The notes under the pieces are model-generated. The model saw only the letters and a program-made list of their open reading frames with translations, ran no database searches and had not been told where the DNA came from. This document shows positions 48,561 through 57,905 of a stretch of DNA of 64,000 nt, piece after piece. The DNA is from Clostridium frigoris (GTDB lineage: Bacteria; Bacillota; Clostridia; Clostridiales; Clostridiaceae), in the NCBI RefSeq assembly GCF_018861865.1, contig NZ_JAHLDV010000011.1:21090-85089 (forward strand), given 5' to 3'. Made by a program: the position numbers and the translations under genes. The number at the start of each line of letters is the position of its first letter. Positions within the stretch are counted from its first letter, which is position 1.

Positions 48561-49611
48561 AGCATTATTTGACGGACTAGGTATAGAGTGCATAATACCC
48601 CCATTTAGTAGTAGCGTAACATTGGAGCTAGGTTCCAAGTTTTCTCCTGAAGAGATGTGTTTACCTTATAAAATTATGATGGGTAATTATTTGCAGAGTA
48701 TAAAACTTGGGGCTGATACCATACTCCTTCCTGGAAGTTGTGGTCCTTGTAGATTTGGTGAATACTGTGAATTACAAATAAATGCACTTAAGAAAATGGG
48801 TCACGACTTAACTTTTATTGTAATTGATAGTCCTTTTGATATTGGCAAAAATGAATTTTTAAATCGCTTATCCAAGATATCAAATAATAGTGAAAAAGGT
48901 AAATTACAAAAAATCAATGCTCTAAAAGTAGCCTATACTATAAATGAACTTATAGATAAAATCGAAAGTAAAGTGCATCAGCTAACAGGATTTGAAGTTT
49001 ACAAAGGTGAATTTAAAAACCTTTTAAAAGAATGTACAACTAATGCCGCCAAGGCAATTTCGCCACAACAGATGGTGAGTATTTTAAAAAAATATAATAA
49101 TAAAATAGATAAAGTTCCTATTAATAAAGATAAGATTCCTATTAAAATTGCAATCATTGGTGAGATTTATACTATAATTGAACCCTTTTCTAATCTATAT
49201 ATAGAAGATAAACTTATGGACTATGGGGTATCCACTAAAAGAATGCTTACCCCTACTTGGTGGATTAAAAATGCATTACTTAGTCCATTTAAACTTAACT
49301 CACTTAAAATAAGAAAAGCCTCTAGAGAATATCTTAAATATTATATTGGTGGTCACGCTAGAGAATGCGTAGGAGAGGTGCTCATAGCCGAGAAAGAAAA
49401 TTTTGATGGAGCGATTCAAATTTTTCCTATGGGATGTATGCCGGAAATTGTATCAAAAGCAATTTTAACTAAAATTTCTAGCGATAAGAATTTTCCGATA
49501 ATGACTCTAATAGTAGACGAAATGACTGGGGAAGCCGGATATATCACTAGAATAGAAGCATTTATAGATATGTTAGAGAGGAGGAAAAACAATGTATTAT
49601 ATGGGAGTTGA
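48514..49611 (+). CDS. 2-hydroxyacyl-CoA dehydratase-like protein (COG3581-type)
   Basis: This 365-residue protein has the start KITFPHFGNTHLAAKALFDG and Cys motifs EEMCLPYKIM, GSCGPCRFGEYCE and FPMGCMPE, which could coordinate FeS clusters as in HgdB/DCCP-type reductases. It ends DEMTGEAGYITRIEAFIDML, parallel to the upstream gene. I start at 48514 where AAAGGA precedes; the frame is open to 48496. It overlaps the ATPase gene by 20 bases, so the three are translationally coupled. The substrate is unknown. Confidence 0.85.
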   Translation: MKITFPHFGNTHLAAKALFDGLGIECIIPPFSSSVTLELGSKFSPEEMCLPYKIMMGNYLQSIKLGADTILLPGSCGPCRFGEYCELQINALKKMGHDLTFIVIDSPFDIGKNEFLNRLSKISNNSEKGKLQKINALKVAYTINELIDKIESKVHQLTGFEVYKGEFKNLLKECTTNAAKAISPQQMVSILKKYNNKIDKVPINKDKIPIKIAIIGEIYTIIEPFSNLYIEDKLMDYGVSTKRMLTPTWWIKNALLSPFKLNSLKIRKASREYLKYYIGGHARECVGEVLIAEKENFDGAIQIFPMGCMPEIVSKAILTKISSDKNFPIMTLIVDEMTGEAGYITRIEAFIDMLERRKNNVLYGS

Positions 49612-50566
49612 TGTAGGATCTGTAAGTACTAACATTGTACTATTAGATAATTCATTAAATGTTATAGAAAAATTATATCTAAGAACGAAAGGTAAACCTA
49701 TAAAAGCAATTCAAGATGGCTTAAAAATATTAAACAAGAAATATGATACTAAGCAAATAAAATCAGTTGGAACTACCGGAAGCGGGAGACAAATGGCATC
49801 TTTTTTATTAGGCGCAGACATTGTAAAAAATGAAATTACTGCTCATGCAGTTGCATCCCTTGAAATTGATAAAGATGTAAATACCATATTAGAAATAGGT
49901 GGTCAAGATTCAAAAATAATATTATTAAAAAATGGTATAGTAACAGATTTTGCAATGAATACGGTATGTGCAGCAGGTACAGGGTCTTTTCTTGATAGAC
50001 AAGCAGAAAGGTTAGAGATACCTATTGAAGATTTTGGAGACTATGCGTTAAAGTCAAAATCACCTGTTAGAATAGCTGGAAGATGTGCTGTTTTTGCAGA
50101 GTCTGACATGATACATAAGCAACAGCTTGGATATAATGAAGAGGACATAATAGGTGGGCTTTGCGAAGCAATGGTAAGAAATTATTTAAGCAATGTAGGA
50201 AAAGGAAAACAAATCCGTTCAAAAATATTTTTTCAAGGTGGTGTTGCAGCTAATATTGGCATTAAAGCAGCTTTTGAGAAAGCCTTAGATACTGAGGTTT
50301 ATGTTCCAGCTCATTATAATGTAATGGGCGCTATAGGAGCTGCAATACTTTCAAAAGAAAAAAACACGAAAACAGGTAAAACAAATTTTAAAGGGTTTGA
50401 AATAGCATTTAATGATTTTGTACCCAGAAATATTGAATGCAATGGTTGTGGTAATAATTGTGAAGTAATTGCAATAAAAGATGGTGAAAAAACTGTAGGC
50501 TGCTTTGGAGACAGGTGTGGCAAATGGAGTAATAAAATGGATTTAAAAAAGAGAGATATCCGATAA
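49592..50566 (+). CDS. BadF/BcrA-type ATPase activase (HgdC-like)
   Basis: This 324-residue ASKHA-fold ATPase has GVDVGSVSTNIVLLD, TTGSGRQ, LEIGGQDSKII and, for the dimer-bridging 4Fe-4S cluster, NTVCAAGTGSFLDRQ and AGRCAVFAESD. A C-terminal extension has CNGCGNNC and CFGDRCGKW, a possible second metal site. HgdC-type activases use ATP to push single electrons into a dehydratase or double-cubane protein. It is the third gene of the cassette and supplies the energised electron for its partner, by analogy. Confidence 0.9.
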   Translation: MYYMGVDVGSVSTNIVLLDNSLNVIEKLYLRTKGKPIKAIQDGLKILNKKYDTKQIKSVGTTGSGRQMASFLLGADIVKNEITAHAVASLEIDKDVNTILEIGGQDSKIILLKNGIVTDFAMNTVCAAGTGSFLDRQAERLEIPIEDFGDYALKSKSPVRIAGRCAVFAESDMIHKQQLGYNEEDIIGGLCEAMVRNYLSNVGKGKQIRSKIFFQGGVAANIGIKAAFEKALDTEVYVPAHYNVMGAIGAAILSKEKNTKTGKTNFKGFEIAFNDFVPRNIECNGCGNNCEVIAIKDGEKTVGCFGDRCGKWSNKMDLKKRDIR

Positions 50567-50591
50567 ACATTTACCTGCTATCTCTACTTTT

Positions 50592-52820
50592 TTAGTATAC
50601 ATTAGCTGATATTTTATTTTTTCCACTTCTTTTAGCAATATAAAGCTCATTATCAACTTTTCTTATAAATTCATTTATTGTTATATTTCCACTCGGAAAA
50701 ACAGAGGATATACCTATTGATAAGGTAATCCTATCTGAAATTTCCGAGAATTTATGTCTAATATTCAATGTTTTCAATTTGTTTCTTAAATTTTCTCCAA
50801 ATTTAATTGCATAATTAATTGAACTTTGTGGCAATAAGATTACAAATTCATCCCCACCATACCTTGCAACAAAATATGTTCCATTATTTAAGTTTGCCAA
50901 GGTACTAGAAACTCTAGTTAAGCACTTATCTCCCTCTAAATGACCAAAGTTATCGTTATACTCTTTAAAATAATCTATATCGATGATTAGTAAAGATAAA
51001 CTACTTCTTTCTCTTATACTACTCTCCCAAACATCCTTTATATAGATATCAAACTTTCTCCTATTAGGAATCCCCGTTAAACTATCATTTTCAGACAAAG
51101 ATAATAATATTTCATTCACTTTTTCTAATTCAAATTGAATTTCTTTCGTTTTTTTAACTTCCATTTCTAGTTCCATTGTTTTTATTGAATTATTAATCGC
51201 TATAGCAGCATAGGATGATAGAGCTTTAACCATTTCAATGTGATATGGTGTAAAAGCATTTTTCCATTTACTTTGTATTGACATTACACCTATAATCTTA
51301 GCGTTCACTATAAGAGGAGAAAACATCATTGAATTTAGTTCAGAATTATAATTCACTTTTAATTGATTATTATATGCTCCTTGATTAATATGTTTGGGAA
51401 ACTCTTTACTAATATCATTAATTATAATTAGTTCACCACTTTTAATACACTTTCCTGTAAAACTTGGTTTATTCAAAAGCAAAAGAGCAGGTATATTTTC
51501 TTTTTTACCATTAATAATAGCATCTAAATAATTTATCATTGAGTTATCCTCATCATAAAGACCAATACAGAAATATGACAAATCCATAAAATTTTTAATA
51601 CTTGAATAAAGCATATCTAATATTGAATGTTCATTTAAAGTTGAAGTTATTTTTTGTCCTAGTTCACTAATAATAGATATTTTTTCAACAAGTATTTGCA
51701 GCGATTGTGATTCTATTTTTAAGTTTTTGTTTTTCTCTATAATTCTATTATTCTCTTTCTCAATTTCTAAGATCTGCTTTTTCATATTTAAACTCTGAAT
51801 AATACCTTTATTATAATCTTCTATATATTTTTTTTCGTATTTATAGTGTAATTTTATATATCTAAAAGAGGATTCATATTCTCCTGACTTTTCATAAAAT
51901 ATTGATAACATCATCGATATTTCAGATACTTTTTCATGTTGTTTATATTCTATTGATACATTACATGCATTTATTAATATATCAATTGCCTTTGTTATCT
52001 TTTTTCGTTCCATCATATATTCGTAATAACTAAGTAATGCATCAATTTTGTAACTTGGTATTGATTCTTTTTCATTCAAATTTATAGCAATATAAAAATA
52101 TTCATCAGCCTTTGCGTAGTCTCCTTTTTTCCATGAAGTCTGCGCTAATAATTTGTAGATATCAGCATCCGCTATAACATAATTATAATGTTTCATATAC
52201 TTTAAAGCTTTATATGAGAGAATATTTGCCTTTTCATATTCCTCTAATAAGTAATAAATCTCACCCAAGCTAAGAATAGTTACTCCGCTAGATAAACTAT
52301 AATCCGATAAACTATCTATGTCATACGCTCTTTTACTATAACTTAATGCTTCTTTATATTCATTAAGTAATTTATAATTTTCTGCAATATTATTTAAAGT
52401 AAGCATTATCGATTTTTTTGAAGTAGCCTCATTATCATACCTTTTTCCTAAATCAATTTCTATTGCAACTATTTGCGCTTTATCGTAAAAATTCATACTT
52501 TTTTCAATGTCACCTAGTTCACTAAATATAATGCCTAATAAATTATATTCCAACCATATAAGATCACAAAATCCCTCTTCAATAAAATAGTGAAGTGAAC
52601 CAAATATTAATTCTAAGGCTTTTTCATCATTACCAATACTGTAGTAAGAATAAGCCATATATAATTTGGCGACTTTTTCACCAAGTATATATCCTATCTT
52701 TTCAGATAAGAGTAGTGCATTATTTGAGAATTCTATTGTCCGCTGAGAATCACTATTTTTTAGTGAATTAGCTTTTTCTAAAAGTCTCTTTATCTCGCCC
52801 CTTTTATTTCCATCATTCAT
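50592..52820 (-). CDS. TPR-GAF-GGDEF diguanylate cyclase
   Basis: This protein of about 742 residues has N-terminal tetratricopeptide-like helical repeats (about residues 15-340), a coiled coil, a GAF-like domain (about 385-555) and a C-terminal GGDEF domain with intact YGGDEF and IDIDYFKEYNDNFGH. It should form c-di-GMP. The RxxD inhibitory site that usually precedes the GGDEF strand is absent (NNGTYFVARYGG), so product inhibition is unlikely. No membrane segment is seen. ATG 52820 follows AGGAG; an upstream TTG (52838) is less likely. Confidence 0.9.
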   Translation of the reverse strand: MNDGNKRGEIKRLLEKANSLKNSDSQRTIEFSNNALLLSEKIGYILGEKVAKLYMAYSYYSIGNDEKALELIFGSLHYFIEEGFCDLIWLEYNLLGIIFSELGDIEKSMNFYDKAQIVAIEIDLGKRYDNEATSKKSIMLTLNNIAENYKLLNEYKEALSYSKRAYDIDSLSDYSLSSGVTILSLGEIYYLLEEYEKANILSYKALKYMKHYNYVIADADIYKLLAQTSWKKGDYAKADEYFYIAINLNEKESIPSYKIDALLSYYEYMMERKKITKAIDILINACNVSIEYKQHEKVSEISMMLSIFYEKSGEYESSFRYIKLHYKYEKKYIEDYNKGIIQSLNMKKQILEIEKENNRIIEKNKNLKIESQSLQILVEKISIISELGQKITSTLNEHSILDMLYSSIKNFMDLSYFCIGLYDEDNSMINYLDAIINGKKENIPALLLLNKPSFTGKCIKSGELIIINDISKEFPKHINQGAYNNQLKVNYNSELNSMMFSPLIVNAKIIGVMSIQSKWKNAFTPYHIEMVKALSSYAAIAINNSIKTMELEMEVKKTKEIQFELEKVNEILLSLSENDSLTGIPNRRKFDIYIKDVWESSIRERSSLSLLIIDIDYFKEYNDNFGHLEGDKCLTRVSSTLANLNNGTYFVARYGGDEFVILLPQSSINYAIKFGENLRNKLKTLNIRHKFSEISDRITLSIGISSVFPSGNITINEFIRKVDNELYIAKRSGKNKISANVY

Positions 52821-53016
52821 GAAATTACTCCTATTCAATAATAATAATAATCTTCCACCAAATTTATTTTACTTATATATTTAACACTGCCCTTTTTTAT
52901 AAAAAAAAATTACCATTAAACATAAATACATACAACTTAAAATCTATATAATTGTAATAAATAAACATTAGGTTTACATTTCTCATGATCAAATGGTAGT
53001 AGAATTAAATGTATAA

Positions 53017-53060
53017 AAAAGAAGCCATAATCTCTTAACGTAAGAGTCTATGACTTCCTT
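53017..53060 (-). terminator. Terminator of the oleate hydratase gene
   Basis: GAAGTCATAGACTCTTA and TAAGAGATTATGGCTTC form an imperfect stem; TTTTTT follows on the minus strand. Confidence 0.8.
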
Positions 53061-53072
53061 GTGTTATTCAAA

Positions 53073-54728
53073 TTATTTTAACAAAGATTTTATTGCAAGT
53101 AATTCCTTACTTAAATTATCATCTTTCATCATTTCAAGTACAGAATTAAGCATTACACGTACATCATGCTGTCCTTTATAAATAGGAGTAAGTCTCTTAT
53201 TTAAATTTAGAAATTTATAAACAGCAATTTGTGCACCTCTTACTGAATAATCCATTGTAAATACTACGTCATCTTTTATTTCACAAAATTGTCCAAGCAA
53301 TGCTAAATTAGTTGAACCTTCTGGAATATTTTGAGGTCTATCACCCTTTGCCCTAGTTAAAAATTGTGCTGTTGTAAACGGTAATATACATGGTATACAA
53401 ATAGATGTTTCTATAATCTTCTTCATATCATCTTTAAAGTTTAAGTGATATAATACCTCAGCTAATATTTCCGCGCCGCTACAATCTACCATTCTCTTCT
53501 TTATAAAATCACCTTTTGCATATGGGAATAAAGAATAACCCCAGATAATTTGTATTTCATCAGGTTGGCTAATAAAATGTGGTTGATTATGCAAAACTAT
53601 TGTCATAAGCCATGCAGAATCTCTAAATGTCATATGGGCACCAGTACCTGGCTGATTACCTGAGAATTCTATTATTTTCTTATACATTGTTGGATCCTTA
53701 AGTGTAACTGTGAAAGACTCCCACATTGATTCTTCAACTCGGTCATCAAAAACCTTTGGATTACCAAACTCAGGACGACCATCTGCAATTTTCTCCCAAA
53801 GATCCCATGCTCCACCTACATGCTTGTCATTAATTATTGCTGGCTTAGTCATTGATCCAAGGCTGGTACCCGCTGTTAATGAACCAATAGTTGCAAAAGC
53901 TAAATCTCCAGCGCCGACCTCTATTTTAGTCTCTTTTCCGTTTTTAAGACATTTAAATGCCGTAACTGTAGTTTCAGTATCCGATGGTTTAAATTCTAAA
54001 TCAGTTACTCTGCAATTTAATTCGAAATTAACCCCTTGTGATTTTAACCATTTTGTCATAGGTAATAACATTGAATCATATTGATTGTATGGTGTTCGAC
54101 GTATTCCAGATAAATCTTTAAGTCTTGGTAATTCTTGAATAAATCTATGAAGATATCTCTTAAGTTCTACAGCACTATGCCAAGTCTCAAATGCAAAGAG
54201 TGTAGTCCACTGAAGCCAAAAATTTGTCTTAAAGAATGCTTCTGGGAAACACTCTTTAATAGTTTTTGTTCCTAAAGAATCCTCAGAGTTAATCATTATA
54301 TCCATTAATGCCATTCTATCTTCACGGTCAAATCCTAACGATGATACATCTAATATATTAGCATCATTATCTATTAATCTAGCTTTTGCATGGGTATGAA
54401 TTTCTTTATTAAAAGCATTAAATTCATCCATTATTGAAACTTTAGGATCAGTTAATGAAGGAATGCTTTCCATTATTCCAAATGTACAAGCATAAGCTTC
54501 TCTATCAAACATTCTTCCACCACGGATTACATAACCATCCTTTGCATTACCATTTCCATCCATACTTCCGCCTGTTATACCTAATTCTTCATATATATGA
54601 ATATTTTTTCCTGGAACATGTCCATCTCTAATTAAATATATAGCAGCTGCCATTGATGCAAGTCCAGCACCAACCATATAAGCATTTATTTTTTCAACAT
54701 CAATAGTTTGATCAAAATTGAATTTCAT
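53073..54728 (-). CDS. Oleate hydratase
   Basis: This protein of about 551 residues belongs to the FAD-dependent fatty-acid hydratases (former myosin-cross-reactive antigen). The FAD site is GAGLASMAAAIYL with the distal Glu in IYEELGITGG, and the catalytic region is RGGRMFDREAYACTFG. It adds water to cis-9 double bonds to make 10-hydroxy fatty acids. ATG 54728 follows GGAGGG; a start at 54743 would sit inside the ribosome site. It is monocistronic. Confidence 0.95.
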   Translation of the reverse strand: MKFNFDQTIDVEKINAYMVGAGLASMAAAIYLIRDGHVPGKNIHIYEELGITGGSMDGNGNAKDGYVIRGGRMFDREAYACTFGIMESIPSLTDPKVSIMDEFNAFNKEIHTHAKARLIDNDANILDVSSLGFDREDRMALMDIMINSEDSLGTKTIKECFPEAFFKTNFWLQWTTLFAFETWHSAVELKRYLHRFIQELPRLKDLSGIRRTPYNQYDSMLLPMTKWLKSQGVNFELNCRVTDLEFKPSDTETTVTAFKCLKNGKETKIEVGAGDLAFATIGSLTAGTSLGSMTKPAIINDKHVGGAWDLWEKIADGRPEFGNPKVFDDRVEESMWESFTVTLKDPTMYKKIIEFSGNQPGTGAHMTFRDSAWLMTIVLHNQPHFISQPDEIQIIWGYSLFPYAKGDFIKKRMVDCSGAEILAEVLYHLNFKDDMKKIIETSICIPCILPFTTAQFLTRAKGDRPQNIPEGSTNLALLGQFCEIKDDVVFTMDYSVRGAQIAVYKFLNLNKRLTPIYKGQHDVRVMLNSVLEMMKDDNLSKELLAIKSLLK

Positions 54729-54894
54729 TTTAACACCCTCCATTTTTAAATTATGTAGTCTCCTATAAAACTAATTTAAGTTTACATATATCAAGTTATT
54801 AGCTTGCCATATATATAATATAAATCTAATCACTATAATTTTATACAATCAATATCATAAGACTGTCTAAAAAATATACATATATCCTAAACTG

Positions 54895-55045
54895 TATACT
54901 TAAATCATATCCTTCGGAGCTTCAACAGATTCGAAGAAGATACATTGAGGACTTCACAAGGAAATTTATATTCGCACTGAAGTTTTCTATTTGTTAGGGT
55001 ATGTAACTCCCACTTATAGAAGTTGGAGACTTTCCTTCTTAAATG
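54895..55045 (+). mobile_element. Possible IS200/IS605-type right-end remnant
   Basis: GGGTATGTAACTCCCACTT, then ATAG and AAGTTGGAGACTTTCC, forms an imperfect stem of the kind found at IS605-type right ends. Preceding bases (CTTCGGAGCTTC..., TTGAGGACTTCACAAGG) have higher GC than the neighbourhood. No tnpA or tnpB frame remains in this 400-base gap. The assignment rests on this hairpin alone. Confidence 0.3.
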
Positions 55046-55131
55046 TCGTTAAATAAAAAAAATTAATTTATAATAACAAAACTATAACTTTAACCATATA
55101 TTGTATTGTAAATACTTTAAGGAGTTAATTA

Positions 55132-55563
55132 ATGTATATCGATGAAGATACTATTAAATCATTTAATTTAAATAATACTTATGAACAAGAAGCTCAAGAT
55201 TTTCCACTAGCTTATCCATACAGACAAATGAATCCTTTCCCACCATTCCCAACATTTCCACAAGGGCCTCAAGGTATGCCACCTTCAGGTCCTCCAGGTG
55301 GACCGCCTTCTTCTGCTCCAAACTTTACGCCACCTGAACCTAAGGTTCAGCAATTTGGTGCTACTCCCCTAGCAATAGACCCAGGTGCAATCAAACCTTG
55401 TCTTCGTAGATTTGTATATATATGGCCAAAAAGAGGCATAGGATTCTGGGCATGGCTTACATTTGTTGGTCCTAGGTCTGTATCCGGTTTTCGATGGTAT
55501 AGAAATACTTGGAGATATTTTGGAATGGATCTTAGACAAATTAGTAGTTTCCAATGCTTTTAA
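55132..55563 (+). CDS. Proline-rich conserved protein, unknown function
   Basis: This 143-residue protein has a Pro/Gly/Met-rich stretch (residues about 32-65, PPFPTFPQGPQGMPPSGPPG). An aromatic C-terminal domain of about 60 residues follows: CLRRFVYIWPKRGIGFWAWL and TFVGPRSVSGFRWY. Similar C-terminal segments occur in uncharacterised Firmicute proteins. It has no signal peptide. The start follows AAGGAG. The next gene follows after 29 bases, probably in one operon. Confidence 0.75.
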   Translation: MYIDEDTIKSFNLNNTYEQEAQDFPLAYPYRQMNPFPPFPTFPQGPQGMPPSGPPGGPPSSAPNFTPPEPKVQQFGATPLAIDPGAIKPCLRRFVYIWPKRGIGFWAWLTFVGPRSVSGFRWYRNTWRYFGMDLRQISSFQCF

Positions 55564-55592
55564 ATTCGTGATGAAAGAATCGAGGGGTTAAT

Positions 55593-56084
55593 ATGAAAAA
55601 TTATCAACATTTCCGTGGAGTAATTACAATGATCAATGATTTTTGGATAAATGAAACTGAGAAAAACACAGGTTGTTATAAATTAATGTCTGTAGACAAC
55701 GGATATGGAAATTCAGTAAATTTCGTAGTTGAGCCAACTACTTACTTTGTAGACCATGTAATGTTAACACCCGGAGATATTGTAACTGGATTTTATGATG
55801 CAAATGCAGCCACCGTCCTCATTTTCCCACCACAATTTAGGGCAATCGTTATGGCAACAGATTCACTTTATCAAAATGTGAAAGTAGACTATTTTAATAA
55901 TAATCTTATTAGTAGCGATAATAATTTAAAATTAAACATTGCACCCTGGACACAAATAGTACTAGAAAACGGTCAGTTGTTTACCAAAAGTCTAACAAAC
56001 CGGAATCTTATTGTTGTCTATGGTGCTACTACACGTAGCATACCAGCACAAACGAGTCCCTATAAAATTATAGTTATGTGTTAA
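55593..56084 (+). CDS. Conserved beta-rich protein, unknown function
   Basis: This 163-residue protein is mostly short beta-like segments (FRGVITMINDFWI, GNSVNFVVEPTTYFVD, PGDIVTGFYDANA, LIFPPQFRAIVMAT), suggestive of an OB or barrel fold. It has no membrane segment or catalytic motif. GAGGGG precedes the start, and a strong terminator follows. It shares its transcript with the proline-rich gene. Confidence 0.75.
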   Translation: MKNYQHFRGVITMINDFWINETEKNTGCYKLMSVDNGYGNSVNFVVEPTTYFVDHVMLTPGDIVTGFYDANAATVLIFPPQFRAIVMATDSLYQNVKVDYFNNNLISSDNNLKLNIAPWTQIVLENGQLFTKSLTNRNLIVVYGATTRSIPAQTSPYKIIVMC

Positions 56085-56094
56085 AACTTTAATA

Positions 56095-56136
56095 AAAATA
56101 GTAAAGGAGGAGCTTAAGCTCCTCCTTTACTATTTT
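56095..56136. terminator. Bidirectional terminator
   Basis: Perfect stem GTAAAGGAGGAGCTT with AAGCTCCTCCTTTAC, flanked by A-run and T-run; it serves the convergent genes on both sides. Confidence 0.92.
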
Positions 56137-56152
56137 CATAATATGCATCCGC

Positions 56153-56719
56153 TTACTTAAAGACATCTAAGCTGTCAAATAATTTGTTAAAATTATCTTT
56201 AGCAATTACTTCTCTTTCTTTAAATGTCCCCATTTTCTCTTTAGTGAATACCTCATTATTATTTAAAGCTACAAGTGCCTCTTTTACAGTATTCTTAAAG
56301 CTTGGAATCATATCTATTATTTTTTTAACTCCATACATATATTCGTCATCATAAAGTTTAAAACATTGAAATAACCCTGATGTAAGCCTTCCATCTGAGA
56401 ATATGTAGATGTATCTATCACTCATTTCATCTGATAAATCGACTTCAACTTTATGCTTATATAACCTAAAGATAACACCATTTTTCTCAACGAAAATAGG
56501 GAATATCATAGAAAAAAGTACTATTGATTCTCCTTCTTCCTCAACCATTCCAGAAAAATCATTTTCATTTAGTCTCTCAAGTATGTCATCTGTAAAAATA
56601 CATTTACGTATCTCTTTGGCTAACTTACTTCTTAAGTTTTGCTCCTTCTCATCAGATAACAAATTATCTATTGAATTGAATATTTTTTTTAGTGGGCCCT
56701 TTTCTTCCTCTTTTTTCAT
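56153..56719 (-). CDS. Soluble protein of unknown function
   Basis: This 188-residue charged protein has N- and C-terminal helices around a beta-rich middle (VEEEGESIVLFSMIFPIFVE, IFRLYKHKVEVDLSDEMSDR). It has no membrane segment or recognised motif. The start follows AAGGAGG. It lies downstream of lrgAB by 59 bases in the same direction and may be co-transcribed. Confidence 0.7.
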   Translation of the reverse strand: MKKEEEKGPLKKIFNSIDNLLSDEKEQNLRSKLAKEIRKCIFTDDILERLNENDFSGMVEEEGESIVLFSMIFPIFVEKNGVIFRLYKHKVEVDLSDEMSDRYIYIFSDGRLTSGLFQCFKLYDDEYMYGVKKIIDMIPSFKNTVKEALVALNNNEVFTKEKMGTFKEREVIAKDNFNKLFDSLDVFK

Positions 56720-56778
56720 AATTACAGTACCTCCTTAGTTATCTTCTTCGAAGCTACAAGTTATCTTCTGGGTCGCTC

Positions 56779-57480
56779 CTAGAATAATTTAAGAAATATA
56801 TTCCATAAAAGAGGGTACAATAGAACAGTCACAACTCCTGAAATAGCCATTGTTAAACCACTCATTGCTCCCTCAACTTCCCCTATTTCCATAGCCCTTG
56901 CTGTCCCCAATGCATGGGCAGATGAACCCATAGCAATTCCTAGGGCAACTTTATCATTAATTTTAAGTATTTTATATAAGAAAGGTCCTCCAACAGAACC
57001 TAAAATACCTGTAATAATTATCGCTACAACCGTAATTGATGGAAGTCCACCTAACTGATTTGACAAAGCTATTCCTATAGGTGTTGTTATAGATTTAGGC
57101 ATTAAAGATTTAATAAGTATATCTGTTAATCCAAATAATTTTGAAAGAAGTGCTACACTTATAAAACCCGCAATGGCTCCGCTAAAAATGCCTATAAGTA
57201 TTGGAGTAGCATTTTGTTTAAATAAAACAAATTTTTTATACATGGGCAACGCTAATGCAACTGTTGCAGGGAATAAAAAAAACGAAATTATTTGCCCTCC
57301 TCTATTATAATCCTCATATTTAATGTGAAATTTTGTAAGAAATAATATTAATATAATAACGGCTATCATAAGTGGATTGAAAATTGAAAGTCTACCTTTT
57401 TTCTTTATATATATTCCAATTTCATAAGCAATAAGAGATGTTATTACACCAAACACTGGTGAAGTAATTAAATCATTCAT
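56779..57480 (-). CDS. LrgB/CidB-family membrane protein
   Basis: This 233-residue protein has about seven hydrophobic segments and the LrgB hallmarks SLMPKSITTPIGIALSNQLG, AIIITGILGSVGGPFLYKIL and GSSAHALGTARAMEIGEVEG. LrgAB influence murein hydrolase activity and, in Bacillus, pyruvate uptake. It overlaps lrgA by 8 bases. Confidence 0.93.
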   Translation of the reverse strand: MNDLITSPVFGVITSLIAYEIGIYIKKKGRLSIFNPLMIAVIILILFLTKFHIKYEDYNRGGQIISFFLFPATVALALPMYKKFVLFKQNATPILIGIFSGAIAGFISVALLSKLFGLTDILIKSLMPKSITTPIGIALSNQLGGLPSITVVAIIITGILGSVGGPFLYKILKINDKVALGIAMGSSAHALGTARAMEIGEVEGAMSGLTMAISGVVTVLLYPLLWNIFLKLF

Positions 57481-57826
57481 GTAAACGCCCTTTCCTTAAA
57501 ATTTTAACTACAAGCGCTGTTACTATCCACACTATAAATGTAGATAAAACAACTATAACCATAAATGGTATCCATTTACCTTTTAATACACCAAATGCTG
57601 TCATTAGACCTACCCCAGCAGGTATAAATAAAAAGGACATATTTGATAAAAGAAACTCGCAAAGCTCTTCTATCATTTCAATTTTAACTATTCCTATTTG
57701 TAACCCTAAAAAAAGTAAAATAAGTCCAATAACAGATCCGGGAATTGGTAATTTTAATGTTAGTTGTAATACAGTTCCTAAAACATATGGAATTAAAACA
57801 ATCATTAATTGTCTTAAATACCTCAC
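57473..57826 (-). CDS. LrgA/CidA-family holin-like protein
   Basis: This protein of about 117 residues has four membrane helices. Family stretches are KLPIPGSVIGLILLFLGLQI, and LLSNMSFLFIPAGVGLM. I start at GTG 57826, five bases after AGGTG; an ATG at 57844 has no clear ribosome site. It is coupled to lrgB. Confidence 0.9.
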   Translation of the reverse strand: MRYLRQLMIVLIPYVLGTVLQLTLKLPIPGSVIGLILLFLGLQIGIVKIEMIEELCEFLLSNMSFLFIPAGVGLMTAFGVLKGKWIPFMVIVVLSTFIVWIVTALVVKILRKGRLHE

Positions 57827-57905
57827 TCTTTCACCTACTCGCATAAAATATTGTAATGCCTTAAAATTAGAATTTTATTAATGTATTTTTTACTATAATG
57901 TTAAT

